From Acanthococcus lagerstroemiae (taxonomy: Eukaryota > Arthropoda > Insecta > Hemiptera > Eriococcidae), in NCBI GenBank assembly GCA_031841125.1, contig CM063111.1, forward strand, positions 54,869,535 to 54,933,534: 64,000 nucleotides of DNA. The letters run 5' to 3'. Below the pieces are notes generated by a model that was not told the origin of the DNA, ran no database searches, and saw only the letters and a program-made list of their open reading frames with translations. The position numbers were made by a program, and so were the translations under genes. Below are positions 33,772-44,868 of this stretch, in pieces (position 1 is the first letter of the stretch; every line of letters starts with the position of its first letter).

Positions 33772-35727
33772 ATAAATAATAAGATTTTCGCGCTCAAAAT
33801 GTCTCGCCCTTCCAAAATATGTATCAACGTACTACCAGACCGCGCAGGTATTCAAACGCGCGTTTGAAGCGCAACGAAAACTGAGTGAAGCGTGACAAAA
33901 ATTCAGTCGCGCGTTTTTTTGAAGCGCGACAAAACGCGGTGAAAACGCTTCGTGTGAATAGGCTCTTAGAGTTTGGCCTTGTGTGGCGGCCCATGTCTGT
34001 GCGCCGTACATTAGCACCGGTAGTGTGCATGACTCCCATATTTTCTTTTTCATTGCCAAAGGCATTTCACTTTTGTAGATATTTTTTAGGGACCAGAAAC
34101 TTTTCCATGCCTGTGATCTTCTTTTTGAAATTTCCTTTTCTGATTTATTTTTGAATGAAATAATTTGACCTGAATATATCGTGCTATCTTCTGCTATAAT
34201 TTGATTGTTACCGATAACTATTTCTTTGTTAGACTTATTGTTTGATAATAACACTGTTTTACTGGTATTTATAATCAGGCCTGCTTTGTTACATTGTTCT
34301 GCTAATTCGTTTGCCATGGTTTGCATTTCTTGTCCGTCCTGAGAAATTAAAGCCACATCGTCCGCAAATCTTAAGTTGTTGAGCCTTTCCCCATTTATTA
34401 TTATACCTTTTTGTTCCAATTTTAAGTTTTGAAATATATCTTCCAGTAGACAATTAAATAAGTTGGGAGATAGGGGGTCCCCTTGTTTCACTCCCCTTTC
34501 GATTTTAAAATTTTTGCCTGTTTTGTCCAGACGGATTTTTCCGCTGTTGTTTTTGTACATTTCTCTTATGATTTTTATCATTTTCTCGGGGATACCTTGT
34601 CGGCTTAAGGCTCTCCAAAGTTCGGATAGGTAAATGGAATCGAAGGCTTTTTGGAAATCAATGAATAGTAAGTATAACGGTTGGTTATATTCTTTCGTTT
34701 TCGCATCAATTATGATTTGTTAAACTTATGAGTTTACAAATCGACTCAAAATAACTGAGTGGTCCTGTGGAAGACGCATAGACAGTAAACCAAAAAGCGA
34801 AAAACCATAAATCAGAAAACAAAATACCATAAATCGGAAGGGCTAATATGCTTAGACCATAAACTGGAAAATTTGCGCAGACTGTAAGCCGGAAAATTTG
34901 CGTAGACCGTAATTTGGAAAGCGTTTCACTCTTGTTTCCTCGAGCAAGGCTGGGAGATGTAAGGTATTCGTTGCGCCAAACATCTAGGTCGTTGGTGTCG
35001 AGGTGATACTCGCAGATTCGGGCCGTCCATCCGCCAGAGAGCGCTGTAATTAAGCACTGGTGATAAAAGGACGAAAACATGAATCTATGCATTTCCCCCA
35101 TTAATGTACATACTTATTAAAATTAAAATATCTCGAAAAGTAAGACGTTTTTAAAACATTTAAAGAGGAAAAAAATTTTTGAACAAAGAATTTTCTTTCA
35201 ATTAAGACTATTTTTATACCTAGATTCCAAAATTTTGCTGCATGTGTCAAAAACTTCATGTTTTTGCCTCTGATAAGAGAAGTTGATACTAGCGCTGGGC
35301 GGCCCAAATAGACGAGCGCGCTCCAACTGATAAAAGCCGGAATTGAATAATTTCGATTATTCCTCCGAGAGCAGACAACTGTACTGCAAGCCTATGGGAC
35401 TCTCGACTTTTTCAGTCGATTCAGTTTTATACTGAATCGATTATGATTTGTTAAACTTACGAGTTTACAAATCGACTCAAAGTAACTGAGTGGTTCTGTG
35501 AAGACGCATAGACTGTAAACTGGAAAGCGAAAAACTGTAAATTGGAAAGCTAAAGACTGTAAATCGGAAGGGCTAAAATATGCTTAGACCATAAACCGGA
35601 AAATTCGCACAGGCCGTAAGCCGTCAAATTCGCATAGACAGTAATTTGGAAAACGTTTCACCCCCGTTTCCTCTAACGTGGAGGGGAGATGTAAGATATT
35701 CGTTCTGCGGAATATCTTGGTTGTTAT

Positions 35728-38104
35728 ACCGAGTACACTGACTTTTATCATTTCTGTGTGCAAGCCAATCCAGAGAAACTAACACTAGAATGATGCCAAG
35801 AAAACTAATTCGTTCGTTCGGGAACAAATTCGGGTTCCGCCCAAAAAAGTGCCCAAAAATAAAGCGTGAACTATGAACGTTTTGTGATATCCACGCGTAT
35901 TTATAGTGAATGAGTTTCGAGGAGGCCGAACAAGTCTGAACGAGTTTCAACAATGTAAATGAATCTCGACCAGTTTTGATGGAATCTTGACAGAGTCTGA
36001 ATGAGTTATAAGTTTTTAGAGAGTCACAAGTCTGAAAAGAGTTTGAACGAGTCTTGATGAGTATTAACGAGTCTTATCAGATTTTCTGAATGAGTCGTAA
36101 TCAATATTAGTTGGATCTAAATGAGACATAACATAACTCTTCGCCGAGTCAAAAGCTGATTGAATTTCAGAAACTTTTAATGATTATTGACTTAGATAAT
36201 GCGAACATAAGATGAAGACGATGTTGCTGGCGGCCTTTCGTGTACAAAAGAATATCGCATAGTTCTAATATACCTTGGGGGAGGGAGTTTAGATGGTGGT
36301 ACTCCAGCCCGATAGATTTGGACCATTTTTGTATTTTCTTATATTTACCGGGAGGTCTACATTAGAGCTTATTTGGAGGAGAGGGCAATCAGGAATGTCT
36401 GTTTGCTGCTATGGTATATATCCTCCATTGGGTAAAATTTCCGCGGGTTTTTCTTTTCTTTTTGTTCCGTGCTCGACTTTTTTTTGCGCGCCGACACGTG
36501 TCAGAGACGACAAATACTCAGTTCTTCGTCGTAGGTGCGCATCCGGCGAAGGTGGCGCGAAATTAAGTGCCTCTCTCTGTCTCGGAAAAATAATATATAA
36601 GTTTCCCAGCTTTCCTCGATGCCGGTAGTTCAAACGGCGATGGCGGCTGTGACAGCAGCAGTAACGTTGAGATAGGTTTTCTCAAGTTTTTGGAATTAAT
36701 TTAGCCTCCTTTCGCATCGTTTGGCTGAGAAAAAAGAGAACCCACTGTGCGACGCGGATTAAAATAATTACCTAGACGTAATGAAAATAGGACGAGACGA
36801 GTGCTCGCGGAAATATGACGGTGAAAAAGGAGGATAAAGGGTGAGTTCGGGGAGCGCGGGAGACGAAATGAGGATAATTAAATTAGTCGAGCGTCAGATG
36901 TTGCACTCGATGAAAGACAAGAAGCGATGGAAAATAAAATGGAAAACAGATATCTGGCGAATAAGAGAAGAAAGTGGCCGTCCTGGCCAAGGGGTGGCAA
37001 GGGGGTTGAACGAACTCGTCTCTATCTTCGGTAATCGTTTGACGTTCGCTTTTTTTTTTCGTTTCCTTTCTTTTACCGAAAATAGACTCGCCGACTCGAA
37101 TCAATTTATTCGAACTAAGAACGCTGCAATGGCAGGATACTATCGTAGAGATAATTCGTGTAAAACGTTTTAACGACGAGAATGTCTCTTTCTGACTCGA
37201 TGGGCTTCGTCTTTGAAGAGACTCGTATCGTCAGGCTGGAGTAATAAATTCGCATTTAAGTAACGAGTCCAGTATCGTAGGCTTCGATCTATTTAGCTTT
37301 CCTATCTCATTCCCGTTGTTTGTTTTTCGGTAGTGTGTGTTGCAGGGTACAAACAGAAAAAATTTGGCCTAATTTGGGCTGCGGTTTCGAAGCATTCTCC
37401 AAAATGGTTGCATTTGGTTGGGAAATGCGAAAAACTAACGAGCCGTACTACCATTGTTGCTTCTATTAAAATTCGTACTCGCCATTTTCTCCGTTCCATT
37501 TGTGTAGAATAAAAAATCGACGTATTGGAAACTTGGAATAAAAATTCGACTTATTTAAAATCGAACGTCAAAATATTAATGTGTTTTTTAAAAATCCGAG
37601 ACATGTAGGCTGTAGGCGCAGCATTACATTCACAAATTGTAACCTAAGATCCTCAGTTCGTACGGTGATTTAAACAAGTTGCTCAGTATATTTCATAAGT
37701 ACATAACAGGTGTCAAACACACACCCAGAGCTAAAAAGTTGAAAAGCAAAAAGTAGTACTCGTGAGCAATAGCATCCTACCCCCCTCCCCATCAAAGATA
37801 CAGATGCATGTAATTCGGAAACTCCCGGATGCCACGGAAATTCGCCCGAACTGCGACATCACACTTCATCAAATCCAAAGAATTTCGAACTTCCTAACTG
37901 ATCAATCCATACCCTGTCACTTCACACAACTGGTAAACGTTGACCAGAATTTTCCCGTCCCAATAGCCACAATTAGAATGCTCTCGAGTCTCACAAGAAT
38001 ACAACTCGTTCCTACTTTTTCGAAATCTTTCTACATTACTCAATGACTGGTGACGGCGTCAGGTGACGCCCATTTGTAAAATACGCAAAACCCCAAAGTG
38101 GAAT
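35728..38104. other. Apparently unique DNA, with an AGTCT-rich low-complexity patch
   Basis: Between about 35890 and 36110 words such as gagtctgaa, gagtttgaac and gagtcttgat recur irregularly. The rest (36.3-38.0 kb) lacks repeats and looks like ordinary intergenic or intronic DNA. Plus frames at 36293-36628 and 37762-38046 show no domain. Confidence 0.4.
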
Positions 38105-38186
38105 CAGGGACGAAAATAAGTAGGCACGAGGGGCAGGCAGCTTGCCCCCAAGCCTCCGCCGGCGTTGGGAAAATTTAGTAGATAGA
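38105..38186 (+). repeat. Fragment of a dispersed repeat shared with 42.57 kb
   Basis: cagggacgaaaataagtagg, then cagcttgcccccaagcctcc and aaatttagtag, match the left part of the element at 42569-42812 (cagggacgaaactagg, cagcttgcccctcaagcctc, aaattttagtag). Only the left end is present here. Confidence 0.75.
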
Positions 38187-38511
38187 TCCGTTACGTACGC
38201 GCGTACTCTGTCTACTCGGGCGAGTAAATACTTCAATATTCCACCACCGATAGAAGCATAGTCGAGCGCTGCGTCACAAAACCGGGTCTCGCGTTTCGGC
38301 TATTGAGAGAACGATTTTGTGTCGCGAGAACAGCTTCGTGCTGCGAGGGTGGTTTGTTAGCTACTCGCGGACGAAGTCGGTAGCTCCTGTATATTTAACT
38401 ACCCGGAGAAATTAGGGTAGTGAGAGCTAACTCGGGCAATCTAAGTATTGCGACAAGCTATCCTTGCTTTTTTCGCCTTTCTGCTTTTCCCACTATTTTT
38501 GCGCCTCTTTT

Positions 38512-38655
38512 CAGCGAGTTCCTGGAAACCAGCCCACCCCGGTTTCTCCCTTAAAATTTCAGCGAGTGCCTGGAAGCCAGAGCACCCTGATTCCTCCCGT
38601 AACTCTCCGGCGAGTGCCTGGAACTCAGCGCATCCCGACTCCACCAACCGTCTCA
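38512..38655 (+). repeat. 48-bp minisatellite, three copies
   Basis: cagcgagtkcctggaa begins units at 38512, 38560 and 38608, an exact 48-base period. As 48 is a multiple of three, all frames repeat a 16-residue motif (for example RVPGNQPTPVSP). Divergence among units suggests age. No larger coding context was found. Confidence 0.9.
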
Positions 38656-38709
38656 TCCCCTTGTCGCAATCCGCAGTAGAGTGTTACCGCGCCTCGACGC
38701 TGCTTCGCG

Positions 38710-40069
38710 CTGTGTAGTTGTAGTTCATTATTCGGGGTGTCAGTTGCGTCCCTTCTTTGCGTGTGTGCGTTTGCCTTCCGTATAGTTTTGCACATTTAAC
38801 TTGTAAGTTGTAAAGTAGTGTCGTTGGGCAAAATTGACTTGGGTTTAAAAGTTGAGTCAGTGACTTAAACCTGATACGATATTCGTAATCAGCCACCCAG
38901 AGAAACGCTGTTTCGACATTTTGCTCAGTGTTTGAAACCAAGTCTCTTTTATCCAAATTTTTTCAGATTTTAGAATCCAGATTTATGTTTTATCAATGCC
39001 ATCTAATATTTGGAATCAGCGACCCAAGTAAGGTCAATTCAAAACTTGGTTCGATTTTGAAAACTAAATCAGTTTTGCCTATTTTTACCAAAATTTGGGT
39101 GATTAATCGAAATCGATCGAAAATCTGATGCGATATTCGGTATTAGCACCCCAAAGTGGCCCCTATGACACCGCATCCCCAGCACCAGAAACTACTCTTT
39201 TAGGCATCGCATCAGTGCCGAGGGGAACGCTTTGGGGCCGGGCCCGAGCCCCTATTTCTCCATGCCGGAATGGTGCGCGCGCCCTGCCAGGACCACCATG
39301 GGGTTCTCTACTGACCAAGGTCCACGCTCCCAGAGCGCTTACCTGGGATTCAGGTCCGCCACAGCCGAACGCACTGCCTCTTCCTCTTCAAGATCTCTCT
39401 ATTGATGCACACAGTGCCATTTGAAATTTCTAGCTATGTACCCCTTACCCATGGGTCTCTTTTTTAGGGAATAGGGGAGAGAAAAAGTTGCTAGTCACAC
39501 TTATGGGCAAACTTGATAAATTAGTCACGTAGTTCGTCATTCATTGATCCGACGTAGGGTACTAAAAATTAACTTGGGGGGCATTTGTACAAATACCATG
39601 TATACTGAAAAGCAGTCAGAATTCAATGTATGTGTGCTCCCAACTCTATAATATATGGCTGCCAAACATGGCCACTAAATCCAAAACTTGAATAAATAAA
39701 AATAAAACAAAACTTAACGAATGATCAATTTTCGAGAATAAAAGAAGATATCACGTAAAGCTAAAAATTATCAAAAAGAAATTGAAAAATAATCGAGTTG
39801 GAGTGAGCACAATAAAGGAGGCTAAACTGGGGATGAGTAGGGCTTACTTCAAGATTGAAAGACGAACACCAGCGACGTCCGGAAATTTTGCCGAATAATG
39901 TTCATTGCTCATGTCTAAATTTTTATTTTTTTAAATATATAAATTTTGTAAATTTATTTATGTTTATGGACGTGCACAAGAATTTTTTCTATCCTTCTCA
40001 TCAATTAAAAATATTAAGACAACAAAAATACTAATGACAACGAGAAAACAAATTTATGCAGCTTCTCCC
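38710..40069. other. No recognised gene
   Basis: AT-rich in its second half. The GC-rich stretch at 39130-39420 shares words such as accaccatggggttctc with the C-rich block at 40.1-41.1 kb and may be an outlying part of it. Confidence 0.35.
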
Positions 40070-41070
40070 CCACATGGCACCCTCCGTTCATCCTTCTGAT
40101 CATCACCCAGTCCTCCACCTTGTCTCCCCCTGATCACCATCTTCCACCCTAAGTGGCCTCCATTAGGGCCACGTCCCCCCGACCACCCCCACACCACTAT
40201 GGCTTTCATTTCTGTTCACGTACCACAACCCCACCATGACCTCTTCACCCATCACTACGTTCTTCCCAATCGCAGCCATAATCCTTCGCTACAGCCTTCC
40301 TCTTTCACTGCTTCTTCTCGGCGGCCTCATCCCAACTCCCACGAAGATCCCCTGGTTCTCCACTCAGGAGTTCCCATCACCATGACCACCCTTCCCCTTC
40401 AGATCCCCACCACTAGCCCCTCTCGCACCATGGCTTTCATTTCCCTCCCCAGTCCCTCTTTCTCCCAGGACTTCCTCCTCCACCAGGATCTCTTACTCAC
40501 CATTACCTCCCACCCGGGGCCTTTATATCCCTCTACAGTCTCCGCCACCACCATGGTTTTCCTCCCCTTCAGGAAATCCCTCCTCTAACATGAGTACCTC
40601 TTATAACCCAGGGCCCTTATCCACTAAAGTTTGACTGCCGCTCCAGAACCCTCACCCACCACTACCTCCTCCTTCTTCAATGGCCACCCTATCCTACCAA
40701 TCATTTCCTCCACCACGAGGACCCCTCACCCACGATTACCCCTGGGATTTATCTCCCTTCACAGCCCCTGTCCTCACTATGGTCCTCCAACCCCCTCAAA
40801 GATCCCTGGCCACCCACCCAGGAACTTTCACAACCATGACCACCCCTCCCTCAAGACCCCACCCCACCCCACCCCGCCACCGGCCCCTCCCGCACCACGG
40901 CCATTTCTCTCCCTAGTGCCCGTCTTTCACCAAGGACTTTTTCCTCCATCGGGTCCTCATACTCATCTTAACCCCTTGCCCCACCCAGGGCCTCCATCTC
41001 CGTCCACAGCCCACGCCCCCACAGGGGCTCTCCTCCCCCTTCAGGAGCTTCCCCCACAACTATGAACCCC
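40070..41070 (+). repeat. C-rich, strand-asymmetric degenerate repeat
   Basis: About 1 kb in which the plus strand is dominated by C with T and A, and G is scarce. Words such as caccatggttttcctcccc, cactatggtcctcc and ccaggacttcctcc recur at irregular spacing of roughly 110-125 and 220-245 bases. Open plus-strand frames at 40199-40588 and 40631-41065 are Pro/Ser/Thr/His-rich consequences of this bias and carry no domain. I read it as a degenerate minisatellite. Confidence 0.75.
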
Positions 41071-41329
41071 CTCTTGAGGGTAGGCTACCCTTGGAAAATT
41101 GAGCAATTAAGGGGCAGGGTAGGCAACCCGCAGCGATTTATGATCTTGGAGATTATGGGTAATTATGTCATTATATGTCTTTTTATGTCGGTTATGTTGT
41201 AGACGAAGGCCGGGATTTAGATATCAGGCTCCTTGGAGTTTTTTTTTTCATGAGGGGGGCAGGAGGAGTTTTGGTTTTCAATATATAGAGAGATATCTAT
41301 TAACATATTATGTACTATTTATCTGTGTA
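41071..41329. other. No recognised feature
   Basis: Short spacer between the C-rich repeat and the third RTE fragment. Confidence 0.35.
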
Positions 41330-42285
41330 CGGGGGAAAAGTCCCACCTCTCCTTTGTTTAGGTCCCTCTTCAGGCAAAGGCCTCTCCGTACAGGGCCCAG
41401 TTGTTGCGATTGGCGGCTGCTCTTCGCCATGGAAGGCCTATAAATTTCTCAATTTCGTCCCTCCATCTTGTCAACGGCCTTTCCCTCGATCTTTTTGCCT
41501 TGTAGGCGTCCAGACTTTCGCCTTGTTGCCCCATCTATCCAAATTTTGTCTCGCAATATGTCCAGCATAGCTCCATTTCAATTTTTTGGTTTTGTATTCT
41601 AAATCCACCATCCTCGTTTTTTCCCTTATGATTTCGTTTGTAATTTTTTTCGTCCTCTTTGTTCCCAAAATGCTTCTTTCCATCGTCTTTTGCGTGCTTT
41701 GTAATCTCTACGCCCCTCTTTTAGTTAATGCCCAAGTCTGGGCGTCATATGTCAGTACTGGTTCGGTGCAGCTATCGCACGTCTTAGTTTTCATTTTCAA
41801 GTTTACTTTTTCACTTTTATAAATTAATTTTGAACTCCAGTAACTTTTCCACCCTTGTTGAATTCTTTTACTTATTTCTTTCCCTCTTCTCTTTTCAAAT
41901 GATATTGGTTGTCCTAAATATTCAATTTCTTCAACCCATTCTATTTCATTTCCGTCTATAAATATTTTCTCTTTCTTACCATTTGATAGTATTTTCGTTT
42001 TCTCATAATTTAGTTTCAGTTCTGCTCTTTTACTTATTCTTGCTCATTCCTCGTCCAGCTGCATCACCTCTCCGATCGAGTCGGCAATTATTACCACGTC
42101 GTCGGCAAATCTTAAATTACGAAAATATTCCTCATCGATTTTAATTCCTTTTTCTACCCAGCCCGTTTCCCTAAAAATCTGTACTAGCATACAGTTGAGA
42201 AAATTAGGGGACAGCGGATCCCCCTGCCTCACTCCTCTCTTTATCTTAAATTCGCGTCTTTTCCTATGATTACAGATGATGCCAA
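41330..42285 (-). mobile_element. RTE-type LINE fragment, third copy
   Basis: The minus strand reads REFKIKRGVRQGDPLSPNFLNC and LRFADDVVIIADSIGE (42270-42044). A TGA then stands where Trp is usual (EE*ARISKRAELKLNYEKTK). Degraded thumb sequence (GQPISFEKRRGKEISKR) follows, then the C-terminal MERSILGTKR and GHIARQNLDRWGNK (41683-41471). The order matches the RTE copies at 7-10 kb and 32.6-34.7 kb, but it is too diverged to be a direct duplicate of either. It is 5'-truncated and frameshifted. Confidence 0.85.
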
Positions 42286-42568
42286 CGAATAAATGTGAAG
42301 GGGCTCACAACAGAAATACCATTAGTAAAATAAAAAACAGAAAATAAGAGATAAGAAAGGAGTAACGTTAAACGCTAGAGTCGAAAGAAGGGAGGAGGGT
42401 AGGGAGATAGCAACCCTTGGAAGAAGTGAGTCAAGGGGAGACCAGAGCAGGGGACACACATCAGGCTTAAGAGTTGCGAGCTAGTACAAAAATTCGGAGT
42501 CGGACCTCTTAGTGCGTTGATTGGTATACCCGCCTATCATTTGTGTTAAAGATGAACATTAATAGCAT

Positions 42569-42812
42569 CAGGGACGAAACTAGGGGGGCATGGTGGCAGC
42601 TTGCCCCTCAAGCCTCCGTCGGAGTTGCGAAATTTTAGTAGTTGGATTAAATATTGGGAAAATTCAACTAGTCAAAAAGAGATTTCGATTTTTTCTTCTC
42701 TTTTCTTCTAGGGTAATATAAAAAAAAATTAATACTTGGGAATTTAGAGTTGAGTCAGTTGGGAATTTAACGATTTTTGTCCCCTTCGGAAAAATTCTTC
42801 GCTACGTTCCTG
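42569..42812. mobile_element. Small MITE-like element, 244 bp
   Basis: Left end cagggacgaaactagg and right end complementary to caggaacgtagcgaag form an imperfect inverted repeat. A fragment with the same left end lies at 38105. No clear target duplication is seen, so the class is open. Confidence 0.55.
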
Positions 42813-44285
42813 AGTGACATAGCCAGCCTAGTGTTCGAGGTGGTCTGGTGCTGACCAAAGAAGGGTGTTAAAGGGGTTGCTAAAATTATAAAAACCATTA
42901 CTTGATGAAATCGCAAAGCGGGATTACGCCATTGATGAGCATAATATTGCTAATTTTTTCCATCATCTATACTGTTCGCAAACTGAGTGTAAATGTAAAA
43001 TGTACAGGTATAGGTTTTTTGGACAATAATTTCAATTTTAAATGATCGAAATTTATTGAGTATGCTGACAGATATTGCTAAAAAAAAACACTCCTTTCGG
43101 TCGTTGGTATCACCGAAATCCTGAGGTAATTACCTCTCTTCTACTCAGCGGTAACGTCAGCCGGCTTGAGAGTTCTCATATAAAATGGAAATTTCTTCCT
43201 CGAGAAAAGGACGTGAAGGGCGAGAGGGAAGGCTATCGCGTAGCCTCTACTCGATGCTTGTAAATTCGTATTTGAAGCGTATTACTTCCTCGTTCCTCAT
43301 TCTGAACGCTCTGTTCCATCTGAGCGTAATCCGTAGAGGAATTCTCTGCACACCCCCGTCGACGTCTCATTCGGGGCTATTAGCGTACAGCGAATGAATT
43401 ACGGAAAGAGAGGAAAACGAAAGTAAACAAATAAACGAGAACAAATAAATTAATATATAAGAAACTCGGTGGATGTCCAAGTACACTTCCTTAACAACGG
43501 CTCTTCCGCTTTGCCGTATTAAACCCGGCTGAACTTTAAATAAATTTTTGAAAATCCTTCGCAATCAGCTCGGAAGAACGCGAAAAACCAATTCGGCGTA
43601 AAATAAGACCCGAATGTCGACGTAAGATGGATCGGATGCGAACGAGAAAAAAGAAGCGAATTAATGCGAATTGGGCGTATCGGGCGAAGACTTGGCAAAG
43701 TTTGGGCGATTTTGTTTTTTCTTTTATGTGTAAGCGTGAGTGCATTTCGGTCGACATTAACGGGCGTTAAATATTGCGCGTCGAAGGTTCTGGCATTACT
43801 GAAGAACTTTCACAACAGTCGGACATCGTATAGCGTTTCCGAGAGTGAACGACTCGTTTATTTGGGGTCAGTTGAGTAATCGTGTCATATCTTCTGAACA
43901 GCGAACACTAGGACGAGCACTACCAAACAGCATGCCCAGCATCTCCACAGGGTTAAAAGGGATGCGAACCCCTAAAAGTTAAAATACCTATTTGTTATAA
44001 TTTTTTGTTTGAAATGTACATATGCCACAGTCTCACCATGTAAGACAAGGTCAGGCAATATGACGCGGTGGGTAAAATGCCGGAGTTGTTTGTTTTCTAT
44101 GTTGATAGCCCTGTACAACAAAAGTGACGTAGTAGACTTGTAGCACATCGATATTACCAGACCTCTGTATAAATTCCCACTGTCGCAGACCTGTTTGTTC
44201 TCTTTCTACAAGTTTTTCGGTAATTTTTGTATAAGAAAAAGTGCTTGAAAATGTTTGGTCGTTTTAAGGTAATTTTGCGACATTG
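42813..44285. other. Apparently unique DNA
   Basis: No domain or repeat recognised. Short frames at 43185-43397, 43536-43757 and 43664-43879 overlap on opposite strands and carry no motif. Confidence 0.4.
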
Positions 44286-44313
44286 TGATTAATTTTTGAC
44301 CATTTTCAATATA

Positions 44314-44868
44314 TGTGACGTGGAATCATGAAATGTGCCTCAAATGAGTGGAAAGATGGGATGGTGGTAGAGGTGCGCACAGATGTACATAACCTGTACA
44401 TATGTGGTGGTGCGTTTACGCGTTGCTATGAGCAGTGTTGGAAGAACGAACGGGAACGAGAAGAAGAACAGCATGTTCTCGGTTCTCGTTCGCAGAACAA
44501 GAACGGGAACGTTGATATTTTGAGGTAAGGAGAAGGAAGAACATGAATGAGAACCATTCAGTTAGAGAAGAACGAACGGGAACGGAAACGATGGTTTCTG
44601 CGTTCTTCTAACATTGGCTATGACAACCGTGCTTCAAATTCTTGTTCTCTGTCAATCTCGTAGGCCCGTTTCACACGACGCCATGTAACCGGAGGTTTTT
44701 AAACTTTTGATGTAATTTTTAAATGCAATTTGTGGGAAAACTAATGAAGATAGGAAGCTGCGATTATTGTTTCATTCGAACGAGCGTGATTTTTCTCTAT
44801 AAAAATTGTCAAGAAAGTGATAAATTATTTTTTGACACCATAGGCACATTTCATGATTCCTGGTCACA
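44314..44868. mobile_element. Tc1/mariner-like MITE with TA duplication, 555 bp
   Basis: The termini tgtgacgtggaatcatgaaa (plus tgtgcc) and the complement of tgtgaccaggaatcatgaaa (plus tgtgcc) are near perfect and are flanked by TA on both sides. The inner part has GAACGGGAACG-type repeats. Removing the element and one TA restores alignment of the left arm of the large inverted repeat with its right arm, so it inserted after that repeat formed. Confidence 0.8.

Larger units (their letters stand above)
33008..33965. mobile_element. Internally deleted PIF/Harbinger transposon, 958 bp
   Basis: Terminal inverted repeats: gagcctattcacacgaggcg at 33008, and the complement of gagcctattcacacgaagcg ending at 33965. 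They are flanked by the 3-bp duplication tta (33005-33007 and 33966-33968), the TWA target typical of this superfamily. Subterminal GCGCGAC words repeat in both orientations. Inside are remnants of both proteins expected of the family: a transposase (minus) and a MADF/Myb-like protein (plus). They meet head-on at a deletion near 33440-33460. It sits inside the RTE coding frame. Confidence 0.92.
32586..34704 (-). mobile_element. 5'-truncated RTE-type LINE with an 11-bp target duplication
   Basis: The LINE is flanked by perfect copies of gcatcaattat at 32575-32585 and 34705-34715, and the outer sequences rejoin as a normal satellite unit. The 3' end on the minus strand has an A/T-rich (aaat)-type tail at 32586-32622. 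The 5' end is truncated inside the RT, just before TKEYNQPLYLLFIDFQKAFD. Without the nested Harbinger element the LINE fragment is about 1.16 kb. The intact duplication and open frame indicate a comparatively recent insertion. Confidence 0.93.
32652..34704 (-). pseudogene. RTE-type reverse transcriptase C-terminal half, disrupted by a DNA transposon
   Basis: From the truncation point the minus-strand frame reads FIDFQKAFDSI (RT motif A), GVKQGDPLSPNLFNCLLEDI, NLRFADDVALIS (catalytic motif C, near 34360) and SQAWKSFWSLKNIYKSEMPL to QTWAATQGQTL. After the 958-bp insert it resumes with MERAIIGVKRKDRRTN, GHVARGGTDRW and GRPTTRWADEIRQHAG, and ends at QWAH plus stop at 32652. Excising the insert and one 3-bp duplication restores the frame exactly. 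The endonuclease and first RT motifs are absent, so it cannot act alone. Confidence 0.92.
31227..35727 (+). repeat. Tandem array of 0.7-0.8-kb units, interrupted by an RTE insertion
   Basis: Unit landmark gcgcgcyccaactgataaaa recurs at about 31293, 32088, 32457 and 35317. Intervals are about 795, 370 (a shortened unit) and, after removing the LINE and one target copy, about 730. Each full unit also has a short-period subrepeat of the type accgtaaaccggaaaattcg, and the word tgtaagatattcgttctgcc, whose agatattcg/cgaatatct halves are self-complementary. A minus-strand frame of about 130 codons (TARICEYHRDTNDQDI ... VYASSTGPLSYFESICKL) is shared by the units at 31370-31762 and 34706-35101. Whether it is ever translated is unknown. 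Confidence 0.85.

Noticed and set aside
31227..35727. Array units as LTRs of a retrotransposon
   Set aside because: No primer-binding site, polypurine tract or internal coding region; the units are in direct tandem.
40199..41065. Pro/Ser-rich plus-strand ORFs
   Set aside because: They follow from the C-rich repeat and have no start context or domain.
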